From assembly GCF_000252125.1 (NCBI RefSeq), contig NZ_AHKF01000018.1:1-64000 (forward strand): a DNA stretch of 64,000 nt, written 5' to 3'. Within the stretch, counting starts at the first letter, position 1. Every line of letters begins with the position of its first letter. The stretch is from Flavobacterium frigoris PS1. Its GTDB lineage: Bacteria; Bacteroidota; Bacteroidia; Flavobacteriales; Flavobacteriaceae. Below are positions 38,676 to 46,207 of the stretch, piece after piece. Both the position numbers and the translations under genes were made by a program. The notes beneath the pieces were generated by a model. It searched no databases, was not told the DNA's origin, and saw nothing but the letters and a program-made list of their open reading frames with translations.

Positions 38676-39002
38676 ATGGAAAAGGAAAAAATGATTGACG
38701 TATTGCAGTTTTGCGCTGCACAATGTACTCACTGTTATGATGCCTGCAAATTAGAAAAGGAAATGGATATGTCTGACTGTATGATGAACGATCAAGACTG
38801 TGCTGACTTATGTCGCTTATCGGCACAGCTATTAGAACGAAAGTCAGATAATGTAGATATCTTGTTAAAATTATGTTTAGTGATGTGCGAACGATGTGCT
38901 ACAGAATGTGAAAAACATCCACATATGGAAGCTTGTAAAAAATGTGCAGAAGCTTGTCGTAAATGCGCATCGATGTGTCATGATTACGAATTAGCACAGT
39001 AG
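38676..39002 (+). CDS. Cysteine-rich four-helix copper-storage-like protein
   Basis: A 108-residue protein with 16 cysteines (13, 17, 20, 24, 35, 42, 46, 67, 71, 74, 78, 87, 90, 94, 97, 101), spaced 3-4 apart along helices, as in the Csp/DUF326 copper-storage proteins whose four-helix bundles are lined with Cys that bind many Cu(I). No signal peptide is present, so it belongs to the cytosolic type. His19, His81, His83 and His102 may add ligands. No copper ATPase or CsoR gene adjoins; the P-type ATPase 2 kb downstream is not of the CPx heavy-metal kind. Monocistronic. Confidence 0.85.
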   Translation: MEKEKMIDVLQFCAAQCTHCYDACKLEKEMDMSDCMMNDQDCADLCRLSAQLLERKSDNVDILLKLCLVMCERCATECEKHPHMEACKKCAEACRKCASMCHDYELAQ

Positions 39003-39208
39003 GGAGATGGTTGTTGTTGTCAGGTCGAAATAACGATATCCGCTATTTGGACCTAAGAGTGTCGCTGTCAATTTATGGCATTTGCATCTGTGTACCCACA
39101 AGGATTAATTTGCTTTTTCAAAAGTTGGACATCTGCCATTAGAGCAACTTCGTCGCTTAGGATTTCAGATATTACAAGTCATTTTGGTTAGCTGATTTTA
39201 GGGTTGTA
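39003..39208. other. Gap with no recognised gene
   Basis: About 205 bases of slightly higher GC than other gaps. Short open stretches exist on the plus strand, but none has a start or a recognisable family. It could be a decayed gene end; I cannot show it. Confidence 0.4.
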
Positions 39209-39883
39209 TCATTGGCTTATGTTCCAAATGCTAATTTCTCGTCTGGTTTCAAAACCTAATTTTTCATATAATTTCACAGCTCCAATATTGGCTTTTGCTA
39301 CATGTAAAAAAGGTATTTTGTTTTGTTCAAAAATGGCATTTGCAGTAAATGCAACGAGCTGTTTAGCATATCCCTGACCAATGTGTTCAGGATGTGTAAT
39401 AACAGCGCTCACTTCAGTAAATTCGTTCATTTGCATGCGTTCGCCAGTTATAGCTACGAGTTGATTGTTCTTGAATATACCGTAGTAGTTACCTAAATCG
39501 GCTGTTTTTGATTTGAAGTATTCGGGATATACAATTTTAACTAATCCTAAAAGTGCTTCCCTATGGCTTTCTTCCAATTTAACAATTTCATCTTTATAGG
39601 AAATAATAATCCTACTGCGGACAATCATCTGAAGGCATAACAATTCGTCTGTTAACTTCAAGGAGTTGGGGATGCTTGGCTTTTCACCAAATATAAAAAA
39701 GGAAGGGACTAATTTGGCGTAAGCCACTACATCCTCACCTTTGTTCGGTATTTCATTAAAAGCACCAAAGGCACAATAATCAGGATCATAAAAGTGGGTT
39801 TTGTTATAAAGGAGAGCCAGTTTTTTATGGCTTTCCGCCAAGGAATACCAAACGGGATTGTTCAGTTTTTGTTCTTCGTTCAT
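39209..39883 (-). CDS. GNAT-family N-acetyltransferase (FR47-like)
   Basis: A 224-residue protein with a C-terminal GNAT domain (about 125-220). EVSAVITHPEHIGQGYAKQLV contains the Q/R-x-x-G-x-G/A acetyl-CoA loop (GQGYA), and AVKLYEKLGFETRREI is the final helix-strand of the FR47-type subgroup. The N-terminal half is not a known domain. Acceptor substrate unknown. It stands alone, in a gap-rich stretch between the copper-storage-like gene and the sulfurtransferase. Confidence 0.85.
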   Translation of the reverse strand: MNEEQKLNNPVWYSLAESHKKLALLYNKTHFYDPDYCAFGAFNEIPNKGEDVVAYAKLVPSFFIFGEKPSIPNSLKLTDELLCLQMIVRSRIIISYKDEIVKLEESHREALLGLVKIVYPEYFKSKTADLGNYYGIFKNNQLVAITGERMQMNEFTEVSAVITHPEHIGQGYAKQLVAFTANAIFEQNKIPFLHVAKANIGAVKLYEKLGFETRREISIWNISQ

Positions 39884-39999
39884 TGTTTAATTGTAGTTGT
39901 TTTTTTAAAGATTGAAATTTAATGTTTCGGATCTTTTCTTAGTCTCTCAATTTGCTTAAAAAAGTAATCGTAAATTTAAACGGTTAGCTGAGCTGAAGA

Positions 40000-40821
40000 T
40001 CATTCAATTGGCAAACTTTCAATCTGTCCCCATTCTGTCCAGGAACCGTCATAAATTGCTTTTGGGTTCTTATTTTCAATGAGTTCGTATGCAATCAAGT
40101 CTATGCAGGCCGTTACTCCAGAGCCACAACTAAAAAACAAGGGCTTGTTGTCTTGTGGCAATATTTTTTCTAATTCTTCTTTGGATAAAAATTTACCATC
40201 ATGCAATAGATCGGTATAAGGAATGTTGATGGATCCTGGAATATGCCCACTTCGCAATCCTTCCCTAGGTTCCGGCGTCTCAGCTAGAAAACGATCTTGT
40301 GATCGTGCATCAATTAATACGGCTTCTTTGGTAGTTATATTTACTAAAATTTGCTCTTTGGTTTTAAATAGCTCCGGTTTGAATTTAGATACAAAATTCC
40401 CTAAGGCATAGTCAAGTTTTTTTATTTTTTCAACTTCATAAGCTTGCTTAACCCATTCAGGTAGTCCGCCATCTAAAACCCAAACAGTTGAATGTCCCAT
40501 GATTTTAAACAACCACCAAGCTCTTGGGCTTGAATAAATTCCTAAACTGTCGTAAACGATGATTTTACTGTCGTTGTTAATTCCCAGATTTCTAGCTGCT
40601 TTTGCAAATGCGTCTGCACTGGGAAGTGTGTTGGGTAAGGAGCTATTAGTATCGCTAAATTCATTTTTGATGTCAAAATAACGGGCACCTTTAATTTGGA
40701 TATCCTGATATTGTGATTCCACCTTTGCTTGGTTTACTTGCTGGCTGGCATCGAGTATAATTAAATCAGGATCGTCAAGATGCTCATTAAGCCATTTTGT
40801 GGATACTATTGGGTTTTTCAT
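40000..40821 (-). CDS. Sulfurtransferase (two-domain rhodanese, SseA type)
   Basis: A 273-residue protein of two rhodanese domains that moves sulfur from thiosulfate or 3-mercaptopyruvate to thiol acceptors or cyanide. The N-terminal inactive domain (about 5-125) has ARYFDIKNEFSD and YSSPRAWWLFKIMGH; the C-terminal domain (about 150-270) has RSGHIPGSINIPYTDLL and the active loop FSCGSGVTACID with catalytic Cys near 231. CGSGVTA is the mercaptopyruvate-sulfurtransferase version of the loop, so that substrate is favoured. It begins six bases after the P-type ATPase stop and is probably cotranscribed. Confidence 0.9.
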   Translation of the reverse strand: MKNPIVSTKWLNEHLDDPDLIILDASQQVNQAKVESQYQDIQIKGARYFDIKNEFSDTNSSLPNTLPSADAFAKAARNLGINNDSKIIVYDSLGIYSSPRAWWLFKIMGHSTVWVLDGGLPEWVKQAYEVEKIKKLDYALGNFVSKFKPELFKTKEQILVNITTKEAVLIDARSQDRFLAETPEPREGLRSGHIPGSINIPYTDLLHDGKFLSKEELEKILPQDNKPLFFSCGSGVTACIDLIAYELIENKNPKAIYDGSWTEWGQIESLPIE

Positions 40822-40827
40822 TTTTGT

Positions 40828-43347
40828 CTATTTGAAAGATGTTGTTTTTCTACGTTTGTTCCATTTCCAGATTTCGATCCAAGCCACCGAAACAGTACTC
40901 ACCAAAATACAAATTCCAATTTGAAATGGTTGTAATGGCAGAACGGAAAAGAAATCAGCGATAGGATTTATGTAAATAATTAAAGCTAGCATCAGCAGCG
41001 TGGCTGAATTGGCAAATACCATCATATTATTCTTATTCTTCAATGAAGTAAAAACGGAGTAATAAAATGAGCGATTAACCAGCGACAAAATGATATTAGA
41101 AAATACTAAAGTGGTAAAAACCATCGTTCTGGTTAAATTCTCCTCACCTCCGTTTTGCACCGTTAATTGATACACAAACAATATTCCTATCGTAATCGCA
41201 ATTCCTTGTATGATACTTATTCCCATCTCTTTTAATGATAAAAAAGTGCTGCCTAATTGCCGTGGCATTTGTAACATACTGTTTTTTTCTTCCGGTTCAT
41301 TTTCATAGACAATGGAACACATGGGGCCCATTATCAATTCTAAGAATATGACATGTACAGGCGTAAAAATATCGGGGTAAACCCAACCAAAAAATAAGGG
41401 TAGGGAAACGGTTAGAATTATTGGAATGTGTATGGAAACAATATACTGAACTGCTTTTTTGATATTGGTGTAAATGCGTCGTCCTGCAGCCACGGCCACG
41501 ACCATTTTAGATAAATCATCATCAACCAGAATTAAATCGGCAGCTGTTTTTGCAATTTCGGTTCCTTTTTTCCCCATGGCAATACCAATATGGGAAGCCT
41601 TTAATGCTGGACCGTCATTTACTCCGTCACCTACCATAGCAACGATTTGCTTGTCTTTTTTTAGGTCATTTACAACTGCTAATTTCGCCTCTGGAAACAT
41701 ACGGGTCAGAAGCGTAGTGCTGTGAATTGCCTTTAATCTTTTTTCATCGTCCAGCTGCATGATTTCCTCACCTTCCATAACAGAGTTGGCATTTTTTATT
41801 CCCGCTTTTTCTGCGATTGCTGTAGTAGTAATACTGTTGTCGCCGGTTATCACTTTTACCTGAATTCCGGCATCATAGAATTGCTCGATTACATGTTGAA
41901 TGTTGGCTTTTGGGGGGTCATAAAATACCACCAGCCCTACAAAATGGAAAGGAAGATCTTGTTGGTTTTTTGGGTAGTCAGTTCCTTTGAATTCAGAATA
42001 TCCAACACCAAGGATGCGGTCACCTTTGGAAGCCAATGTATCGATGACTTTATTAATTCTGGATTTCTCTTCAGTGTTGAGGTTGGATACCTTTATAATG
42101 GTTTCTGGCCCACCCTTGGCAGCAATGATGCGTCTACCTTCCTTATTTTCGAAGACATGGGTCATCATGGGCGGCTTTCCATCAAGTGGATATTCATGCA
42201 CCATCGAAAATGCGCGTCTAGTGTCAGCAGTTGTTATTTTGGCATACTCAACGTGTAAACTTTTTTCCATTGGATCAAAAGGAACAGGTTCGCTTGCCCA
42301 CATAGCAGTTTCAATTACTTTCTCTGCCGCTTCATTTTTCCAATCTTCCTTTTCATATAGTTTATCTCCATTGAAAGAATAAACGGATTGTAAACTCATT
42401 TTATTTTGGGTGATGGTTCCCGTTTTATCAGTACAGATAATAGTCGCACTTCCTAAGGTTTCCACTGTTCTGATTTTTTTGACAATAACGCCTTCTTTCA
42501 TCAAACGCCATGATCCCAAAGCCATAAAAGTGGTGAAAGCCACTGGGATTTCTTCGGGTAGAATGGACATAGCTAAGGTCAGTCCTTTTAACAAGCTGTT
42601 AAGTAAATCTTTAGTTTTCCAGAAATAAACTCCCCAAACCAATAAGAAAATAACAACGCCAATAATCGCCATGCCTTTTACAAACTTTTCTATTTGTAAT
42701 TGTAGCGGCGTTGCTTCATCTTTAATATTGAGTATAGAGCTTCCTAATTTCCCGATTTCAGTTGCAGGGCCAATTTTATTTACTCTATAGACAGCTAGTC
42801 CCGATGCGACTAAGGTGCCACTATAGATAGTTTTGTTTTCTGTTTTTTCTGATTTAAAAACGGCATAGGCTTCTCCAGTAAGTGCCGACTCATTTACCGA
42901 AAAATCATTGCTGTGGACAATTTCTCCATCAGCGTTGATGGTGTTGCCTTCTTTGGCAATTACAAGATCATTGACAACAATTTCTTTAGTGGGAATGCTT
43001 TTTGTTTCACCATTTCTCAATACTGAACTTAGTGGTTCGTTTAGTTTTTCTAGAGCTTCGAGTGCAATTCGGCTGCGGTTGTCTTGATAGAAAGAAATTC
43101 CAGAAACGACAATTATGGCGGCAAGCATGAAATAGGCTTCATTATTTTGGCCCAAAATAAAATAAATGATCGCTACCGCAATCAATAACAACAACATTGG
43201 TTCTTTGAAAAGGTCAAAAAGAGCTAGCCACCATTTGTACTTTTGCTTGTATATTTGTTCGTTATTGCCATATTGTTTCCTTGAGGCTTTCACTTCAATA
43301 TCGGTCAAGCCAATGATGGAATCGGGAATGTTTATTTTCTTGGACAT
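40828..43347 (-). CDS. P-type cation-transporting ATPase (P2-like)
   Basis: An 839-residue inner membrane ion pump. A cation-ATPase N domain (about 5-75) precedes membrane pairs; SALTGEA is the dephosphorylation TGES-type loop (here TGEA); CTDKTGTITQNK near 305-315 has the phosphorylated Asp; VKVITGDNSITTTAIAEKAG and VAMVGDGVNDGPALKA form the hinge. The membrane motif before the phosphorylation site is PEEIP, differing from PEGLP of SERCA. No N-terminal metal-binding CxxC, so heavy-metal transport is unlikely; Ca2+ or another hard cation is the best guess. First gene of a two-gene unit. Confidence 0.9.
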   Translation of the reverse strand: MSKKINIPDSIIGLTDIEVKASRKQYGNNEQIYKQKYKWWLALFDLFKEPMLLLLIAVAIIYFILGQNNEAYFMLAAIIVVSGISFYQDNRSRIALEALEKLNEPLSSVLRNGETKSIPTKEIVVNDLVIAKEGNTINADGEIVHSNDFSVNESALTGEAYAVFKSEKTENKTIYSGTLVASGLAVYRVNKIGPATEIGKLGSSILNIKDEATPLQLQIEKFVKGMAIIGVVIFLLVWGVYFWKTKDLLNSLLKGLTLAMSILPEEIPVAFTTFMALGSWRLMKEGVIVKKIRTVETLGSATIICTDKTGTITQNKMSLQSVYSFNGDKLYEKEDWKNEAAEKVIETAMWASEPVPFDPMEKSLHVEYAKITTADTRRAFSMVHEYPLDGKPPMMTHVFENKEGRRIIAAKGGPETIIKVSNLNTEEKSRINKVIDTLASKGDRILGVGYSEFKGTDYPKNQQDLPFHFVGLVVFYDPPKANIQHVIEQFYDAGIQVKVITGDNSITTTAIAEKAGIKNANSVMEGEEIMQLDDEKRLKAIHSTTLLTRMFPEAKLAVVNDLKKDKQIVAMVGDGVNDGPALKASHIGIAMGKKGTEIAKTAADLILVDDDLSKMVVAVAAGRRIYTNIKKAVQYIVSIHIPIILTVSLPLFFGWVYPDIFTPVHVIFLELIMGPMCSIVYENEPEEKNSMLQMPRQLGSTFLSLKEMGISIIQGIAITIGILFVYQLTVQNGGEENLTRTMVFTTLVFSNIILSLVNRSFYYSVFTSLKNKNNMMVFANSATLLMLALIIYINPIADFFSVLPLQPFQIGICILVSTVSVAWIEIWKWNKRRKTTSFK

Positions 43348-43372
43348 TGAAATCAGAATGAATAGTTGTACT

Positions 43373-43380
43373 CAAATATA
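43373..43380 (-). promoter_or_regulatory. -7 box for the P-type ATPase unit
   Basis: On the minus strand TATATTTG fits TAnnTTTG, 25 bases upstream of the ATG. Confidence 0.45.
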
Positions 43381-43459
43381 AGATTTTTAGTTTTATTAAA
43401 AGAGGTGTTTTGGTGTGATTTTAGATTAAGCTAATACAGTTTTGGGAAATGAAATGAAT

Positions 43460-44656
43460 TTAGTCTTTTTCGTTTGTCATCAGAACAAAATAGAATAGGA
43501 TGAAAATGCTTGCTGTTCCGGTTACGATAAATGTGGTATTTGCCCCAAATTGATACCAAATCATTCCTGCGAGAGAGCTTGCTAACATGGTACAAACGCT
43601 CTGAAAGGCAGAATAGGTTCCAATGGCTGTTGCAATGTCATTCTTGTCTGTAATATTGCTAATCCAAGCTTTTGAGACGCCTTCGGTTGCAGCGGCGTAA
43701 ATTCCGTAAAGTGTAAACAGCCCAATGAAAACATAAATGTTGTGATTGAATCCCATTCCGAAATAGACGATGGCATAAACCCCGATGCCTGAAAGCAACA
43801 TTTTCTTTAATCCAATTTTGTCTGCCAATATTCCTAGCGGAAAAGCAAACGCCGCATAAACAAGATTGTAGAAAATATAGATTCCAATTACGGCAGTATC
43901 ACTTAATCCTGATTGTTTGGCTTTAAGCAAAAGGAAAACATCGGAGTTGTTGAATAGGGTAAAGGCCAAAAGCCCAGTTGCTACTTTGCGGTACATCGGC
44001 GGGCTAGTTTTCCAGTAACTTAGGAAAGAAAAAAACGGAGGTGCTTTGGTTTCAGTGCTATTTATTTTCCTTTTCTCTTTTAAGAAAAAAGAAGTTCCCA
44101 CCGCAAGAAGTCCAGGAATAAAAGCAGTGTAAAACAGCGTTTTATAATCTTCGGGATAGAAGTAGAGATAGATCAATGCCAGTGAAGGTCCTAAAACTGC
44201 TCCTAATGTATCCATGGAGCGATGAAATCCAAATACTCTTCCTTTGGTCTCAGGAGTGGATTCATCAGAAAGGATTGCGTCTCTTGCTCCAGTGCGGATT
44301 CCTTTTCCGAAACGGTCAATAGTGCGGGCAAAGAAAATCCATAAGGGATATATAAAAACAGCCATCATGGGTTTAGATATTGCGCTAAAGGCATAGCCTA
44401 TTTGCACAAAAGGGACTCTTTTTCCTGTTGCATCAGAACGTTTCCCAAAATAGCCTTTACTGAGACCGGCTGTCGCTTCTGCAACACCTTCAAGAATACC
44501 AATAAGTACAATAGAGAAACCAATGGATTTTAAATAGATGGGTATTATGGGATACAGCATTTCGCTTGCTGTATCAGTAAACAAACTGATTAATGACAAA
44601 ATCCAGACGCTGCGACTGATGTTTTTCAAAATTAGAGATTGTTTGTTAATGGCCAT
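43460..44656 (-). CDS. MFS transporter
   Basis: A 398-residue inner membrane protein with 12 predicted helices. The first is SVWILSLISLFTDTASEMLYPIIPIYL; GYFGKRSDATGKRVPF is the loop 2-3 motif and GILADKIGLKKMLLSG its repeat in the second half. RFGKGIRTGARDAILSDES after helix 4 is found in a group of MFS proteins related to fosmidomycin/quinolone exporters and in putative metabolite efflux pumps. I place the start at ATG 44656; an upstream TTG (44686) would put codons inside the terminator hairpin of the preceding gene. Substrate unknown. Confidence 0.85.
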   Translation of the reverse strand: MAINKQSLILKNISRSVWILSLISLFTDTASEMLYPIIPIYLKSIGFSIVLIGILEGVAEATAGLSKGYFGKRSDATGKRVPFVQIGYAFSAISKPMMAVFIYPLWIFFARTIDRFGKGIRTGARDAILSDESTPETKGRVFGFHRSMDTLGAVLGPSLALIYLYFYPEDYKTLFYTAFIPGLLAVGTSFFLKEKRKINSTETKAPPFFSFLSYWKTSPPMYRKVATGLLAFTLFNNSDVFLLLKAKQSGLSDTAVIGIYIFYNLVYAAFAFPLGILADKIGLKKMLLSGIGVYAIVYFGMGFNHNIYVFIGLFTLYGIYAAATEGVSKAWISNITDKNDIATAIGTYSAFQSVCTMLASSLAGMIWYQFGANTTFIVTGTASIFILFYFVLMTNEKD

Positions 44657-44668
44657 ATAAATGTAAAT

Positions 44669-44704
44669 AAAAAGTCTGAAAACCAATTGATTTTCAGACT
44701 TTTT
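44669..44704 (-). terminator. Terminator after the MscS gene
   Basis: A perfect 14-bp stem (44669-44682 with 44691-44704) with an eight-base loop, 29 bases after the mscS stop. It lies 12 bases before the ATG of the next gene, whose promoter must be squeezed into or downstream of it. Confidence 0.85.
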
Positions 44705-44732
44705 AAATGCGAACAGATTAAGTTATGTAAAA

Positions 44733-45644
44733 CTAATCTTGTTTTACACTAGCCGTTTTATCGGTCTCTTTTTCGGGTTCTTTAGTCTGGTGAATTACCA
44801 TCTGTGGAAACGGAATTTCAATTCCTTCTTTGTCAAAGGCCACTTTTAATCTTTTGCGAAGTTCTCCTGTAACCTCCCATTGTTTACTTGGTAAGGTTTC
44901 ACCTAATATTTTCAGCATAATGGAAGAGTCGGCAAAATCATTTACACGCAAGAATTGAGGAACGAGGATGATGGAGTTTTTCCATAAGGGATCGTGTGCC
45001 AGTTCAGTTCCAGTCCTGTTTATAACCGCTATGACATGTTCTAAATTAGAATTGTATCCTACACCCACATCCAGATTGATACGAGAAAAATCCTTAGAGA
45101 AGTTAGACACTTTTTTAATTTCTCCATGAGGAATATGGTGCACTGTTCCATCAAGATCTCTTAACATTGTTTTTCTTAAACTGATTTCTTGGACGGTTCC
45201 GCTGGCATTATCAAAACTCACAACATCTCCTATACGGTATTGGTTTTCAAGAATGATAAAAAGTCCAGAAATGATATCCCGAATCAAGTATTGTCCTCCA
45301 AAACCGAATGCCAATCCCACAATTCCTGCAGCAGCCAAGATTGGCGCGATCTCCACTCCAAATTCTTGAAGTACCATTAAACCAGTTATGGTTAGCAATG
45401 AAATGTTAGCTGTAGTGGTAAATATTTGGATCAGAGTGTTTTCCCTTTTTTCTTCAGCTTCTTTAGAGGAAATTCCGTCTGGTCTAACAGCAATTCGAAC
45501 CGCTTTTTCGATGAAAGTGGTGATTACCCTATTAAGTACTAAAGCTCCTATGATGAGAAATACGATTTTAAGACCGCTTGTTATTAGCCATGGGATAATT
45601 AGTGCGGCATATTTTTCTGTATATTTCAATGCAATTTCGTTCAT
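44733..45644 (-). CDS. mscS: Small-conductance mechanosensitive channel
   Basis: A 303-residue inner membrane channel that releases solutes on hypo-osmotic shock. Three membrane helices: about 15-40, 72-92, and the pore-lining TM3 IAPILAAAGIVGLAFGFGGQ (about 99-118), with the Gly/Ala packing typical of MscS. The cytoplasmic vestibule follows (YRIGDVVSF, GTVQEISLRKTMLRDLDGTVHHIPHGEI), then an alpha-beta C-terminal domain and a short charged tail. Length is near E. coli MscS (286). Single gene between two terminators. Confidence 0.93.
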   Translation of the reverse strand: MNEIALKYTEKYAALIIPWLITSGLKIVFLIIGALVLNRVITTFIEKAVRIAVRPDGISSKEAEEKRENTLIQIFTTTANISLLTITGLMVLQEFGVEIAPILAAAGIVGLAFGFGGQYLIRDIISGLFIILENQYRIGDVVSFDNASGTVQEISLRKTMLRDLDGTVHHIPHGEIKKVSNFSKDFSRINLDVGVGYNSNLEHVIAVINRTGTELAHDPLWKNSIILVPQFLRVNDFADSSIMLKILGETLPSKQWEVTGELRKRLKVAFDKEGIEIPFPQMVIHQTKEPEKETDKTASVKQD

Positions 45645-45680
45645 GAATAATGGAATTAATTTAGTACTAATTTAATATGC

Positions 45681-45716
45681 AAAAAGCCCAAAAACCGTAT
45701 GATTTTTGGACTTTTT
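45681..45716 (-). terminator. Terminator after the DUF3276 gene
   Basis: A 14-position stem with one C-A mismatch (45681-45694 with 45703-45716), 36 bases past the stop. Confidence 0.75.
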
Positions 45717-45752
45717 ATTTTTGGTGCAAAGTATTGAATTTAAAATTATATT

Positions 45753-46136
45753 TTAAATATCATCAAAATCAATATCAATAAAACTAGATGTTTCGGGTAC
45801 CGTTTCTTCAGTTGCTACTTTTTCAGTTGCATATTCTTTTTTAAAATCTTTTTGATGTCTTTCTGATATCACTTCTTCGCCTTTGTGGTTCAATACATAA
45901 GAAGTCATTTCGTTAAGAATTTCAGAGAAAGCGGCGAAATCTTCTTTATACAAATATATTTTATGTTTCTTGAAGTGAAATGATCCATCCTCTTCAGTGA
46001 ATTTTTTGCTTTCTGTAATCGTAATATAATAATCATCCGCTTTTGTAGCTCTTACATCAAAGAAGTATGTTCTTCTTCCTGCACGCAAAACTTTAGAAAA
46101 AATCTCCTCTTTTTCTAACATGTCATTTTCTCTCAT
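45753..46136 (-). CDS. DUF3276 (PUR-domain) nucleic-acid-binding protein
   Basis: A 127-residue protein of the DUF3276 family, which belongs to the PUR-alpha fold; the Borrelia relative binds DNA and RNA. IFSKVLRAGRRTYFFDVRATK and DDYYITITESKKF form the beta sheet, then a helix DFAAFSEILNEMTSYV, and an acidic low-complexity tail from about residue 95. I choose ATG 46136 (MRENDMLEKEE); the longer frame would need a TTG at 46151. Conserved across Bacteroidota; likely a general RNA/DNA-binding factor, the target being unknown. Confidence 0.85.
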   Translation of the reverse strand: MRENDMLEKEEIFSKVLRAGRRTYFFDVRATKADDYYITITESKKFTEEDGSFHFKKHKIYLYKEDFAAFSEILNEMTSYVLNHKGEEVISERHQKDFKKEYATEKVATEETVPETSSFIDIDFDDI

Positions 46137-46207
46137 AATCTTTTCAGTCAATTTATGGTTATTAAATCGTAACCAAAAATCCTAAAAATATATGTATTAA
46201 ACAACAA

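Noticed and set aside
38167..43347. A copper-resistance cluster (Csp-like protein, sulfurtransferase, P-type ATPase)
   Set aside because: The ATPase lacks CxxC metal-binding domains and CPx motif, and unrelated genes with their own promoters intervene.
44657..44686. N-terminal extension of the MFS gene from a TTG start
   Set aside because: It would encode part of the mscS terminator stem; the ATG at 44656 fits the first membrane helix.
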